A stretch of 64,000 nt of DNA from Pseudomonas oryzihabitans (GCF_001518815.1 NZ_CP013987.1:2378501-2442500), one strand, 5' to 3'. Numbered from the stretch's first letter, positions 8,497 to 17,183 are shown. The notes: generated by a model from the letters alone, not told the origin. Program-made: numbers and translations.

Positions 8497-9317
8497 ACCA
8501 GCCCAAGATCCTGATCCTCGGCGCCCACGGCCTGGCCGTGCGCGACCTGCAGAAAGCCCTGACCGCGGCCGGCTTCACCGTCGACCTGGATGGCGACTAT
8601 GACGAAGGCACCGAGCACGCCGTCGAAGCCTTCCAGCGCTCTGTCGGCCTAGTCGCCGATGGCATCGCTGGCCCGAAGACCTTCGCCGCCCTGCTCGGCA
8701 AGCGTGACCTGCTCCACCTGGGCTACGCGGACCTCGAGCTCGCTGCCAAGGCCCTGGGCGTCCCCATCGCGGCCGTCCAGGCGGTCAACGAGGTCGAGTC
8801 CAAGGGCGAAGGCTTCCTGGACAACGGCAAGGTGGTGATCCTGTTCGAGCGCCACGTCTTCTACCAGCGCCTGGTCAAGGCCCACGGTCAGGCCGAGGCC
8901 GATCGCCTGGCGGCCCTCAACCCGAACCTGATCAACCCGAAGTCCGGCGGCTATGCCGGCGGTGCGGCGGAGTGGCAGCGCCTGACCTCGGCCCGGCAGA
9001 TCGATGAGGCCTGTGCGCTGGAGTCGTGCAGCTGGGGCCTGTTCCAGGTCATGGGCTACCACTGGCAGGACCTGGGCTATGCCAGCGTCCAGGACTTCGT
9101 CACCCGCATGCAGGCCAGCGAGGCCGAGCAGCTCGACGCCTTCGTCCGCTTCGTCAAAGCGGAGCCCGCTCTGCTCAAGGCGCTCAAGGCCGGCAAGTGG
9201 GCCGACTTCGCCCGCGGCTACAACGGCCCGGCCTACGCCCGCAACCTCTACGACGTGAAGCTTGAGCGTGCCTTCGCCCGCTACAGCGCCGCCGCCCCGA
9301 CTAAGGACGCCGCATGA
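8493..9317 (+). CDS. endolysin: peptidoglycan-binding domain plus N-acetylmuramidase
   Basis: The product is 274 residues, longer than P2 gpK (165). An N-terminal peptidoglycan-binding domain (PG_binding_1 type) covers about residues 8-70 (VRDLQKALTAAGF, AVEAFQR). The C-terminal domain (about 85-265) matches the N-acetylmuramidase family DUF3380, with the NEVESKGEGF segment at 99-108 holding candidate catalytic glutamates, and SWGLFQVMGYHW further on. It lacks a signal peptide, so export depends on the holin. This two-domain type is common in Pseudomonas phages. Confidence 0.93.
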   Translation: MNQPKILILGAHGLAVRDLQKALTAAGFTVDLDGDYDEGTEHAVEAFQRSVGLVADGIAGPKTFAALLGKRDLLHLGYADLELAAKALGVPIAAVQAVNEVESKGEGFLDNGKVVILFERHVFYQRLVKAHGQAEADRLAALNPNLINPKSGGYAGGAAEWQRLTSARQIDEACALESCSWGLFQVMGYHWQDLGYASVQDFVTRMQASEAEQLDAFVRFVKAEPALLKALKAGKWADFARGYNGPAYARNLYDVKLERAFARYSAAAPTKDAA

Positions 9318-9520
9318 CACCCGTCACCGACGTGCAGCGCCTGGAGCCGCAGGATGGGGAGGTCTTCATCCTACCGGCCGGCGCGTCCTTTGAAGAAGCT
9401 GAGCGCCTCTGCGAAGCCATCCAGACCGCCAAGCCGGGCGTGCGGGCTGTCGTGGTAATCGGCGAGCTCGAACACCTGGACCAGGCGGCCATGGGCCGTG
9501 CTGGCTGGTACCGCCGATGA
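9314..9520 (+). CDS. small conserved phage protein in lysis cassette
   Basis: The product is 68 residues, acidic, with no membrane segment. It overlaps the endolysin stop and the spanin start by a few bases (ATGA-type overlaps), so it is translationally coupled within the lysis cassette. I recognise no functional family; its role in lysis, if any, is unknown. Confidence 0.7.
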   Translation: MTPVTDVQRLEPQDGEVFILPAGASFEEAERLCEAIQTAKPGVRAVVVIGELEHLDQAAMGRAGWYRR

Positions 9521-9951
9521 TCAGCTGGAAGGAGAAGGCGCTCTTCGCGCTCGCCCTGGCCCTGACGATCACCGTGCTGTGCCTGACCCTCTATGGGCAG
9601 AGCCTGCGCATCGACCAGGCCAACCAGAAGCGCGAGGCTGCTGAGGACCAGGTCACCCAGCTGACCGGGGATCGCGACCACCTCACGGCCACCCTCACCG
9701 AGCAGCGGGCCGCCCAGGCCCAGCTGCAGACCACCCAAACCGACCTGCGCCGCGAGATCGATGTCCGCAAGCGCCGGATCCAGGAGCTCGAACATGAAAA
9801 CGCTGAACTCAGGGCGTGGGCTGGCCAGCCTCTGCCTGCTGCTGCTCGCCGGCTGCGCCAGCGGCCCGTCCTCACCGGAGCCGCGGCTTACCGTGAGTGG
9901 CTGTCCAGTGGTAACGCGCTGCCAGCTGCCGTCGACCGCCCCGCGCAATAA
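9517..9951 (+). CDS. lysB: inner-membrane spanin (LysB-like)
   Basis: The product is 144 residues. A single N-terminal membrane segment (residues 7-26) is followed by a long periplasmic coiled coil (about 30-105), the plan of i-spanins. With the nested o-spanin it would fuse inner and outer membranes in the last step of lysis. The C-terminal third is encoded over the o-spanin gene in another frame, as in P2 lysB/lysC. Confidence 0.85.
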   Translation: MISWKEKALFALALALTITVLCLTLYGQSLRIDQANQKREAAEDQVTQLTGDRDHLTATLTEQRAAQAQLQTTQTDLRREIDVRKRRIQELEHENAELRAWAGQPLPAAARRLRQRPVLTGAAAYREWLSSGNALPAAVDRPAQ

Positions 9952-10051
9952 CGGCGAGCTCCTGGACGACAGCGAGGTCCTGGAAGCTGCCTGGGCCGAC
10001 TGCGCCGCCCAGGTCGATATGGTCTATGACGCCCAGCAGGCCCACCCATGA
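9794..10051 (+). CDS. lysC: outer-membrane spanin lipoprotein (LysC-like), nested
   Basis: The product is 85 residues. It has a lipoprotein signal with lipobox LLAGC after residue 15, then a short proline-containing periplasmic domain with further cysteines. It starts within lysB in the +1 frame and ends overlapping the R start (CCATGA). I chose the ATG at 9794 because it directly precedes the signal peptide (MKTLNSGRGLASLCLLLLAG). The nested lipoprotein arrangement is diagnostic of P2-type spanins. Confidence 0.88.
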   Translation: MKTLNSGRGLASLCLLLLAGCASGPSSPEPRLTVSGCPVVTRCQLPSTAPRNNGELLDDSEVLEAAWADCAAQVDMVYDAQQAHP

Positions 10052-10578
10052 ACAAGCCCGAAAGCCTGCGCGCTCACCTGCTCGCCGCCGTCCCTGAGTT
10101 GCGCTACAGCCCTGACCGGCTGCTGGTCTTCATCGACAAGGGCAAGCTGCGCTGCACCGCGGCGGCCAGCCTGTCCTGGGAGTACGGCTACGAGCTGCAG
10201 ATCATCCTGACCGACTTCGCCGGCCACCCGGACGCCGTGATGCTGCCGCTGCTGGCCTGGGTCCGGACGAATCAGTCCGAGCTGCTGGCCAACCTGGACA
10301 AGTCCGCCCAGGGCATCGGCTTCGAGGCCGACATCCTGGACAACTCCAAGGTAGATCTGGCGATCACTCTGCCCCTCACCGAGCGCGTGGTCGTGAAACG
10401 CCAACCGGACGACACCTACCAGCTGAGCCACGTACCCGAATCCCCGTACACCGAGTACCAGGAGCCGGCCACCTGGCAGGTCTTCACCGGTTGCGAGCTG
10501 CTCGCCGAGTGGCAATCCGGATCTGCCGGCGACGCCTTGGCCCTGGAAACGCCGCAGCCGGGTCGCAGCCATGGCTGA
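10048..10578 (+). CDS. R: tail completion protein (P2 gpR-like)
   Basis: The product is 176 residues (P2 gpR 155). The beginning MNKPESLRAHLLAAVPEL and the FIDKGKLRCTAA segment match P2 gpR, needed with gpS to finish the tail for head joining. It overlaps the spanin stop and the S start. Confidence 0.9.
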   Translation: MNKPESLRAHLLAAVPELRYSPDRLLVFIDKGKLRCTAAASLSWEYGYELQIILTDFAGHPDAVMLPLLAWVRTNQSELLANLDKSAQGIGFEADILDNSKVDLAITLPLTERVVVKRQPDDTYQLSHVPESPYTEYQEPATWQVFTGCELLAEWQSGSAGDALALETPQPGRSHG

Positions 10579-11023
10579 CCTCGAGGCGCTGGAGACCTGG
10601 CTCTCGCCGCTCCTGCAGAAGCTCGAGAGCCGCGGCCGGGCCCAGCTGGCCCGGAAGGCTGCCCAGCAGCTGCGTCGCAGCCAGCAGCAGCGGATCCGCG
10701 CCCAGGTGAACCCGGATGGCTCACCGTTCGAGGCGAGAAAGCCGCGGGATCTACGCGGCAAGAAGGGTCGCATCAAGCGGCGCATGTTCGAGAAGCTGAA
10801 GATGGCCCGGTACCTCAAAGCCAAAGGTACGCCGCAACAGGCCGTAATTGGCTTCGCCGGCCGCGTCTCCCGCATTGCCCGCGTCCACCAGTACGGACTG
10901 AAAGACCGCGCCGAGCGCCGAGCCCCAGAGGTTCGGTATGCCCGCCGCGAACTTCTCGGCCTGTCTGATGAAGAGCTGAAAGACTTAGGCAATTCCATTC
11001 TAAATTGCCTAAGCAGAATATAG
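10571..11023 (+). CDS. S: tail completion/virion morphogenesis protein (P2 gpS-like)
   Basis: The product is 150 residues (P2 gpS 150). It is basic, with the family segments ARKAAQQLRRSQQQRIRAQ (about residues 31-49) and RVSRIARVHQYGL (about 97-109). It acts with gpR in tail completion. It is the last gene of this operon; the next gene is an opposite-strand cargo gene whose stop lies three bases away. Confidence 0.9.
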   Translation: MADLEALETWLSPLLQKLESRGRAQLARKAAQQLRRSQQQRIRAQVNPDGSPFEARKPRDLRGKKGRIKRRMFEKLKMARYLKAKGTPQQAVIGFAGRVSRIARVHQYGLKDRAERRAPEVRYARRELLGLSDEELKDLGNSILNCLSRI

Positions 11024-11025
11024 CC

Positions 11026-11763
11026 TCAGTTCTTATCAGGCTTAGACACAGCCCATTCCACCTTCGCAATTGGAACTGTAACTACATCACCATCCTTATA
11101 CAAAGCACAAAAAACAGCAGAGCATTCAATTATTTTATACTCTTGGTCAGTTGCGCCCTTGGGATCCTTTAAAAATATCACAGGCGAATCTTTAAACTTC
11201 CCCTTTAAATCCTCTCTGGCCTGATCGCGGCCAACCTCTAAAAACGGACTAATAAGAAAGGCTAGCAACATTGCAAACATCAATAGCAAAAAAAATATAA
11301 CGTAAATCGAAGAGAAAAACATCAGACCAGACTTTGCGACCGTTTTTAACCAAGATGTCTTTTTGGGCCCATTATTCTTTTTAAGCTCTTTCTCTTCGGA
11401 CTTTTTTCCAAAGTAGACTATGGTCCCCACAAGAATTATAAAAACGATCGAAAATCCTGCCAGCTTGAGCCAGTCACTTAAGGGCCATCGCTCCAAGCCA
11501 TTAAGATACCCTACAATCGCATTTATCCACGCCACAGCCGAAAGCACTGCAGCATCACTACCCTGCAGCGGAAACATCGAAGAAGATAAGTTTAAATAGC
11601 TCAAGTAGCCATCATGATAAGCCCGACCATTTAGATATGAAATAGCAGTTGCCACAGCCAAAAGGAGCGTTACAGCAGCACTTACATCCAAAACAGATCG
11701 TCCGCCCTTATTACCTGACCCGCCCGAGGACGGCTCGATGTTGCTATCTCCAGCTTCCGACAT
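11026..11763 (-). CDS. AT-rich cargo membrane protein between S and V
   Basis: The product is 245 residues. It is much more AT-rich than its neighbours and transcribed against them, the sign of a moron. By eye there are membrane segments at about 27-46, 60-85 (weak), 99-120 and 144-172, then a soluble C-terminal domain with the pair CSAVFC. The segment GYLSYLNLSSSMFP after the first membrane span is distinctive. The start is the ATG at 11763, preceded by AGAGAGGTGG; the GTG two codons upstream is less likely. I recognise no named family. A role in superinfection exclusion or host fitness is inference from its position and type. Confidence 0.75.
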   Translation of the reverse strand: MSEAGDSNIEPSSGGSGNKGGRSVLDVSAAVTLLLAVATAISYLNGRAYHDGYLSYLNLSSSMFPLQGSDAAVLSAVAWINAIVGYLNGLERWPLSDWLKLAGFSIVFIILVGTIVYFGKKSEEKELKKNNGPKKTSWLKTVAKSGLMFFSSIYVIFFLLLMFAMLLAFLISPFLEVGRDQAREDLKGKFKDSPVIFLKDPKGATDQEYKIIECSAVFCALYKDGDVVTVPIAKVEWAVSKPDKN

Positions 11764-11810
11764 ATCCACCTCTCTAAGATTTAATCTTCACCTGTAAGCA
11801 GGCATTAAAT

Positions 11811-11831
11811 TTGTAGCTGTGTTTCCTACAA
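11811..11831 (+). promoter_or_regulatory. predicted late-gene activator (Ogr/Delta) site before V
   Basis: This is a perfect TTGTA-N11-TACAA dyad, with the same spacing as the site at 4669-4689. It lies directly upstream of the V-W-J-I-H operon, where P2 has its PV late promoter. It also lies just upstream of the opposite-strand cargo gene, so the site would be shared space between the two. Confidence 0.6.
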
Positions 11832-11877
11832 AGTCAAAGAACTGCCTGAAAATTGTACCGTTGTCATGATCCCTGGC

Positions 11878-12471
11878 ATGACAGATACCGCCGCCCTCTC
11901 CCGCCTCATCGAGAACCTGATTCGCCTTGGCACCGTAGCCGAGGTCGACCACGGCAATCTCCAAGACAAACGCCCTGCCCGGATTCGGGTTCAGAGCGGC
12001 GAGCTGCTGACCGGCTGGCTGCCCTGGACCGCCCTGCGCGCCGGCACCACCCGCGACTGGGATCCGCCCACCGTGGGCGAGCAGGTCCTGGTCCTCAGCC
12101 CCAGCGGCCAGACCACCCAGGGCGTCGCCATCACCGGCCTTTTCAGCACGTTCATTCCTGCCAACGGCGATCGAGCCGGCCTGCACCGCCGCACCTACCC
12201 GGACGGCGCCGTAGTCGAGTACGACAGCGAAGCCCACCGCCTGCGCGCCGTCCTGCCCGAGGGCGGCGTCACCGACCTGACCAGCACCGGCGGCATCAAC
12301 ATCATCGGGCCGATCAACCACCAGGGCGACTACACCCAGACCGGCAACCAGAACGTCACCGGCAAGGTGGTCGTCAGCGAGGATGTGATTGCTGCAGGCA
12401 TCAGCTTGGTCAAGCACCCGCACGGCGGTGTCCAGCCAGGCAGTGGCAAGTCCGGAGCGCCCACGGCATGA
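11878..12471 (+). CDS. V: baseplate spike protein (P2 gpV-like)
   Basis: The product is 197 residues (P2 gpV 211). It is the tail spike at the centre of the baseplate. The N-terminal OB-fold region (IENLIRLGTVAEVD, RIRVQSGELLTGWLPW) and the C-terminal triple-beta-helix type repeats, ending near KHPHGGVQPGSG with a His-x-His motif that binds iron in P2 and phi92 spikes, are visible. An alternative ATG four codons upstream (11866) is in frame; neither has a strong ribosome binding site. Confidence 0.92.
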   Translation: MTDTAALSRLIENLIRLGTVAEVDHGNLQDKRPARIRVQSGELLTGWLPWTALRAGTTRDWDPPTVGEQVLVLSPSGQTTQGVAITGLFSTFIPANGDRAGLHRRTYPDGAVVEYDSEAHRLRAVLPEGGVTDLTSTGGINIIGPINHQGDYTQTGNQNVTGKVVVSEDVIAAGISLVKHPHGGVQPGSGKSGAPTA

Positions 12472-12812
12472 ACCGTAGCACCGGCCTGACCGTCACCGAC
12501 CTCGAGCACCTGCAGCAGTCCGTGGCCGACATCCTCACCACGCCCATCGGCAGCCGCCTGATGCGCCGGGACTACGGCTGTGACCTGTTCAGCCTCATCG
12601 ACCAGCCCCTCAACGGCGCTCTCGCCCTGCAGGCCAAGGCGGTGATCGTGATCGCCCTGCTGCGCTGGGAGCCGCGCATCAACCTCACCCGCATCGCCCT
12701 GGAGCTGGGCGACAAGTCCGGCCAGGCCTTCGTCGACCTCGAGGGCTACAGCACCGTGACCAACACCGCCGTCAGCCTGCGGGCTCTGCTCACCCTGGGA
12801 GGCACCAGGTGA
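12468..12812 (+). CDS. W: baseplate assembly protein W (P2 gpW-like)
   Basis: The product is 114 residues (P2 gpW 115). It is a gp25-like baseplate wedge protein related to T4 gp25 and type VI TssE. The motifs TPIGSRLMRRDYGCDLF and LRWEPRINL are characteristic. The start overlaps the V stop (ATGA). A long in-frame extension upstream is only the shadow of V. Confidence 0.94.
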   Translation: MNRSTGLTVTDLEHLQQSVADILTTPIGSRLMRRDYGCDLFSLIDQPLNGALALQAKAVIVIALLRWEPRINLTRIALELGDKSGQAFVDLEGYSTVTNTAVSLRALLTLGGTR

Positions 12813-13717
12813 CTACCTTCACCCCAATCGATCTCAGCCAACTGCCGGATCCAGCCGTCGTCGAAGCGCTCGACTTCGAGACCCTGCTCGCCGCGCGCAA
12901 GGCCAAGGTGGTCAGCCTCTGGCCCGTAGCCGAGCAGGCCGCCATTTCCGCCCGCCTGGAGCTGGAATCCGAGCCGCTGACCAAGCTGCTGCAAGAGAAC
13001 GTCTATCGTGAGCTGCTGCTGCGCCAGCGGGTCAACGAGGCCGCACTGGCTACCATGCTGGCAAAAGCCACCGGTACCGACCTTGAGCAGATCGCTGCCG
13101 GCGTCAACCTGACCCGCCTGGCTGTCACTCCGGCCAACCCTAGCGCGGTGCCGCGCACTGCAGCCGTGATGGAAACGGACGATGCCCTGCGCGAACGCGT
13201 CCAGATGGCCTGGGAAGGCCTCAGCGTCGCCGGCCCGCGCAATGCCTACATCCTGCATGCCCGCAACGCCAGCGGCCTGGTGGCCGATGCCAGCGCCACC
13301 AGCCCGAGCCCGGCCGCCGTGACCGTTACGGTCCAGGCCCTGACCGGCGACGGCGCCGCTTCGGCAGAGCTGCTGGCTATCGTCAGCAAGGCGCTCAACG
13401 ACGAAGACGTCCGCCCGGTGGGCGATCGTCTCACCGTGCAATCGGCGCAGATCCTGCGCTACCAGGTAACGGCGATCCTGCACCTGGCTAACACCGGCGC
13501 CGAGGCCGAGGTCATCCTGGCCACCGCCAAGGCGAACCTCACCACCTACGTCAACCAGCGCCGTCGCCTGGGCGTACGAATCCCGCGCTCCGGCATCGAT
13601 GCCGCCCTCCACGTCGCCGGCGTGGCCTGGGTCGAGCTGGTCGGCTGGCAGGACATCACCCCTACCGAAGCTCAGGCGGCCTACTGCACCGCCACCAGCG
13701 TCACCGTAGGGAGTTGA
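12809..13717 (+). CDS. J: baseplate assembly protein J (P2 gpJ-like)
   Basis: The product is 302 residues (P2 gpJ 302). It starts at GTG overlapping the W stop. The opening FTPIDLSQLPDPAVVEALDFE and the segment LLRQRVNEAALATMLAKATGTDLEQ are typical. It forms the baseplate wedge edge with gpW and gpI. Confidence 0.94.
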   Translation: MTTFTPIDLSQLPDPAVVEALDFETLLAARKAKVVSLWPVAEQAAISARLELESEPLTKLLQENVYRELLLRQRVNEAALATMLAKATGTDLEQIAAGVNLTRLAVTPANPSAVPRTAAVMETDDALRERVQMAWEGLSVAGPRNAYILHARNASGLVADASATSPSPAAVTVTVQALTGDGAASAELLAIVSKALNDEDVRPVGDRLTVQSAQILRYQVTAILHLANTGAEAEVILATAKANLTTYVNQRRRLGVRIPRSGIDAALHVAGVAWVELVGWQDITPTEAQAAYCTATSVTVGS

Positions 13718-13720
13718 GGC

Positions 13721-14335
13721 ATGACAGCCCTGCTCCCACCTAATAGCACCCGCCTGGAACGCCTAGCCGCCGAGGCGCTGGCCAGCATCGGCGACGTGCC
13801 GGTCCCGCTACGCGACCTGGGAGACCCCGACCGCTGTCCGGTGGCCCTGCTGCCCTATCTGGCCTGGGCCCGCTCGGTCGATCGCTGGGACAGCGCCTGG
13901 AGCGAGGCTACCAAGCGCCAGGTCATCAAGTCGGCCTACTTCGTCCACGCCCACAAAGGGACCATCGGTGCCCTGCGCCGGGTGGTCGAGCCGCTCGGCT
14001 ATCTGATCCGTGTCCGCGAGTGGTGGCAGGAAAACCCGAGCGGCACGCCCGGCACCTTCCGCCTGGACATCGGCGTCCTGGACACCGGCATCACCGAGGC
14101 CATGTACGACGCGTTGTCGCTCCTGATCGACGACGCCAAGCCGGTCAGCCGCCACCTCCTGGGGCTTGCCATCAGCCTCGAAGCCCGCGGCCCGGTCGGC
14201 CCACGCCTGGCCGCCTATGAGGGCGAAATCCTCACCGTCTACGCCTACCAACCCGAAGCCATTGTCGTCAGCAGCCGAGCCTTGCTGGGCGGCGGTGGCA
14301 CCCACGCCATCGACACCCTGAGCATCTACCCATGA
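13721..14335 (+). CDS. I: tail formation protein I (P2 gpI-like)
   Basis: The product is 204 residues (P2 gpI 176). The segments CPVALLPYLAWARSVDRWD and KRQVIKSAYFVHAHKGTIGALRR match the P2 gpI baseplate family. It links the wedge to the tail fibre. Its stop overlaps the H start. Confidence 0.93.
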   Translation: MTALLPPNSTRLERLAAEALASIGDVPVPLRDLGDPDRCPVALLPYLAWARSVDRWDSAWSEATKRQVIKSAYFVHAHKGTIGALRRVVEPLGYLIRVREWWQENPSGTPGTFRLDIGVLDTGITEAMYDALSLLIDDAKPVSRHLLGLAISLEARGPVGPRLAAYEGEILTVYAYQPEAIVVSSRALLGGGGTHAIDTLSIYP

Positions 14336-15990
14336 GCCAGACCTACTACGCCATCCTCACCGCCATCGGCGAGGCCAAGCTCGCCAACGCCGCCGCACTC
14401 AACACCACCCTCAAACTCGCCAAGATGGCGGTGGGCGATGGCGGCGGCGTTGTCCCCACCCCCAACCGCAGCCAGACGGCGCTGGTCGGCGAGTGGTACC
14501 GCGCCGGCCTCAATACCCTGGCCGTGGATCCCAACAACACCAGCCAGATCATCGCCGAGCTGGTGATCCCGGAAGCCACCGGCGGCAGCTGGATCCGCGA
14601 GATGGGCCTCATCGATGCGGACGGCAACCTCATCGCGGTCGCCAACACCCCGCCCAGCTACAAGCCGCAGCTGGCCGAGGGCTCCGGCCGCACCCAGGTG
14701 CTGCGCATGGTCCTGGTCGTCAGCAGCACCAGCGCTGTGGAGCTCAAGATCGATCCCAGCGTGGTGCTGGCCACCCGGCAGTACGTCGACGACGCCATCA
14801 CCGTGGCCGTCAACCGCCTGGACAACAAGCAATCGGTGCGCGTGGCCACCACGGCGAATCTGGCCCTGTCCGGTACGCCTACCGTCGACGGCATCGCGCT
14901 GGCCGTGGGCGATCGGATCCTGGTCAAGAACCAGGACACCGCCAGCCAGAACGGGCTGTACCTGGTCGCGGCCGGCACCTGGAACCGCGCCCTGGATGCC
15001 GACGCCAGCAGCGAGGTCACTCCAGGCTTGACCGTCTACGTCGAGCAGGGCACCGCCCAGGCCGACACCATCTGGAAGCTGGTCACCGATGCGCCCATCA
15101 CTCTGGGTACCACGGCGCTGAGCTTCACCGATATCACCAGCGGCTACGCTCCGCTAAGGTCGCCGGCGTTCACCGACAAGCCAACGGCGCCGCTGCCCTC
15201 GCAGTTCGACTCCTCGAACCTCCTGGCCACTACCGAGCACATCCGGCGCGCGGCGCTCCACTATCGCGCCCTGCCCAGTCTCTCGGCAGCGACCGCGCTG
15301 ACGCTCGACCACCTCGGCGCCCTGATCCTCGCCGGCGCTGCAACCACCTTCACCTTGACGCTGCCGGCTATTTCTCTAGCGCGGTATCCGAAAGCCCAAG
15401 GTGCTGCCCTGTGTATCGCGGCGACAACCGCCGCCGGCGTGACCATCGCTGCGCCTGGAGAAGTGGCCATCACTACGGCGTCCGGTGAGTCCATCGCGAG
15501 CCTAACGCTCGGCCAGAACGACACCGCCGAGTTCGTATTCCTCAACGAAGGGGAATGGCGGCTGGTAGGTGGCTCGGTTGCCGATGGCTATGCCAATACG
15601 CTGCTACGCCGTACTCGCTCGATCATGGCGTCCATTACCTCTGGCGGCACCCCAGCGGCCAACCAAGCCTTCCGATGGACCAAAACCTATCCGGCTTTCA
15701 GAGCGCCTTGCGACGGTATGGTCCTGGCTGTCAGCCATCTCAATATGGGTAACACCCCCCAAGCCAGCATCAGCAATGTCGCCAAGATCACCGGAAGCAC
15801 GTCAGGCAGTTTCTCGACAGGTGACAGCACGCCATTACCTATGAGCGACATCGCTGGGGTAGCTGTGGTGCGCGGTGAAACCGTGACGGTGTCGTGTGAG
15901 GCGTCAGGTTCAGCCACGTCGGTGACCTGGCCCTCTCTCACACATAACACCGCCTACTGGTTCATCCCATCCAACAACCTCGCCCTCTGA
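14332..15990 (+). CDS. H: tail fibre protein (P2 gpH-like)
   Basis: The product is 552 residues. The first 160 residues form the conserved fibre N-terminus that attaches to the baseplate (DUF3751 type: YYAILTAIGEAKLANAA, GSWIREMGLIDADGNLIA). The middle (about 165-270) contains a repeat seen in Pseudomonas fibres (VDGIALAVGDRILVKNQ). The last third is more divergent and somewhat less GC-rich, as expected for the receptor-binding tip. It is shorter than P2 gpH (669). Confidence 0.9.
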   Translation: MSQTYYAILTAIGEAKLANAAALNTTLKLAKMAVGDGGGVVPTPNRSQTALVGEWYRAGLNTLAVDPNNTSQIIAELVIPEATGGSWIREMGLIDADGNLIAVANTPPSYKPQLAEGSGRTQVLRMVLVVSSTSAVELKIDPSVVLATRQYVDDAITVAVNRLDNKQSVRVATTANLALSGTPTVDGIALAVGDRILVKNQDTASQNGLYLVAAGTWNRALDADASSEVTPGLTVYVEQGTAQADTIWKLVTDAPITLGTTALSFTDITSGYAPLRSPAFTDKPTAPLPSQFDSSNLLATTEHIRRAALHYRALPSLSAATALTLDHLGALILAGAATTFTLTLPAISLARYPKAQGAALCIAATTAAGVTIAAPGEVAITTASGESIASLTLGQNDTAEFVFLNEGEWRLVGGSVADGYANTLLRRTRSIMASITSGGTPAANQAFRWTKTYPAFRAPCDGMVLAVSHLNMGNTPQASISNVAKITGSTSGSFSTGDSTPLPMSDIAGVAVVRGETVTVSCEASGSATSVTWPSLTHNTAYWFIPSNNLAL

Positions 15991-16005
15991 CCAGGAGCCC
16001 CGACC

Positions 16006-16575
16006 ATGCTCTACGCCATCCAATTCGACGTCCAGGGTCAACCACTCGCTCAATGCCTGTACCGCCTTGATAGTTACGACGCCTTCGAGTTGCCAGCCGA
16101 CCAGCACGAATGCACCGAGGCCCAGTACCACGACTACGCCAGTCAGCGCCTGGTCAGCGGCAAGGTTCGGCTCGCGAGTGAGGCGGATCTTCTACCTGCC
16201 GCTGTCGCCGCACGCCTCGCCGTCATTGCCGAGGCGTGCAACACCACCATCCTCGAAGGCTTCGCGTCCAAGGCACTCGGCGCCGAACATCGCTACCCGG
16301 CCAAGTTGACCGACCAGAGCAACCTACAGGCGTCTGTGCTGGCCTCTCTCTTCCCCGGCCTGGCCGAAGATTGGGCCACCCCCTTCTGGTGCCAGGACGC
16401 CGCCGGCTCCTGGGCGTACCGGCCCCACACCGCTGCCCAGATCCAGCGGGTAGGCACCGATGGCAAGGACGCTATCAATGCCTGCATCGCCCAGAAGATC
16501 CAGCTCGAGGAGCAACTAGCCAAGGCCAAGACGCTGGCCGAGGTCGAGGCCATCACCTGGACGGCGCCGCAGTGA
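16006..16575 (+). CDS. DUF4376-like fibre-associated protein
   Basis: The product is 189 residues. It follows the fibre gene, where P2 has the fibre assembly gene G, but is not an obvious gpG homologue. The central part (about 75-189: FPGLAEDWATPFWCQD, YRPHTAAQIQRVGTDGKDAIN) resembles the DUF4376 domain found downstream of Pseudomonas tail fibres. It may help fibre trimerisation or be a fibre accessory; that role is inference. Confidence 0.75.
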   Translation: MLYAIQFDVQGQPLAQCLYRLDSYDAFELPADQHECTEAQYHDYASQRLVSGKVRLASEADLLPAAVAARLAVIAEACNTTILEGFASKALGAEHRYPAKLTDQSNLQASVLASLFPGLAEDWATPFWCQDAAGSWAYRPHTAAQIQRVGTDGKDAINACIAQKIQLEEQLAKAKTLAEVEAITWTAPQ

Positions 16576-16997
16576 TCCGCCTGGCCCTGTACAGGGCGCC
16601 GGGCGACACCTACGACCGTCTCATCCGCGCCTGGACCCGCAGCCCCTACTCGCATTGCGAGCTGGTGATGCCGGACGGTCGCTTTGTCACCAGCTCGCCC
16701 CGGGACGGAGGCGTGCGGGCCAAGGTGATCGCTCAGGATCCAGCGGTGTGGGACTTCCTGCCCCTACCCTGGATCCAAGCCGCTCACGTCGAGCAGCTGC
16801 TCGAGCAGGAAGCCGGCGCCGGCTACGACTGGCTCGGCATTCTCGGCAGCCAGATCCTGCCTGCCGGCATCCAGAGCCGGTCGCGGTGGTTTTGTTCGGA
16901 GTTTTGCGCACACGCCCTCGACGTGAAACAGCCGCACCGATACAGCCCAGGGAAGTTGGCTGCGACTAGCCGCCGTGTTCCAAATCTTCCTGCGTGA
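16572..16997 (+). CDS. papain-like (permuted NlpC/P60, YiiX-type) domain protein
   Basis: The product is 141 residues from a GTG start that overlaps the preceding stop. It shows the order His then Cys typical of permuted NlpC/P60 (YiiX/YebB-like) proteins: SHCELVMPDG about residue 30 and WFCSEFCAHAL about residue 102. These enzymes cleave amide or ester bonds, often in peptidoglycan or lipids. Its place behind the tail fibre genes suggests a virion- or host-envelope-directed role, but there is no signal peptide. The substrate is unknown. Confidence 0.7.
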   Translation: MIRLALYRAPGDTYDRLIRAWTRSPYSHCELVMPDGRFVTSSPRDGGVRAKVIAQDPAVWDFLPLPWIQAAHVEQLLEQEAGAGYDWLGILGSQILPAGIQSRSRWFCSEFCAHALDVKQPHRYSPGKLAATSRRVPNLPA

Positions 16998-17183
16998 TAA
17001 CACTGCTTCTAACAGCACCAGTTCATCCCTAACCCGCGAAACTTCAGTCGAACATGGCATACATACTTCACCAGCACGTTGGTTGAGAAGCCGCTCTCAA
17101 ATTTTCTACAAATAATGGCCCTTGGAGTTGTTACCATCCGGAAAGCTGGAAGCCTGCAGCAATAGACATCAAAGCCATGGAAT

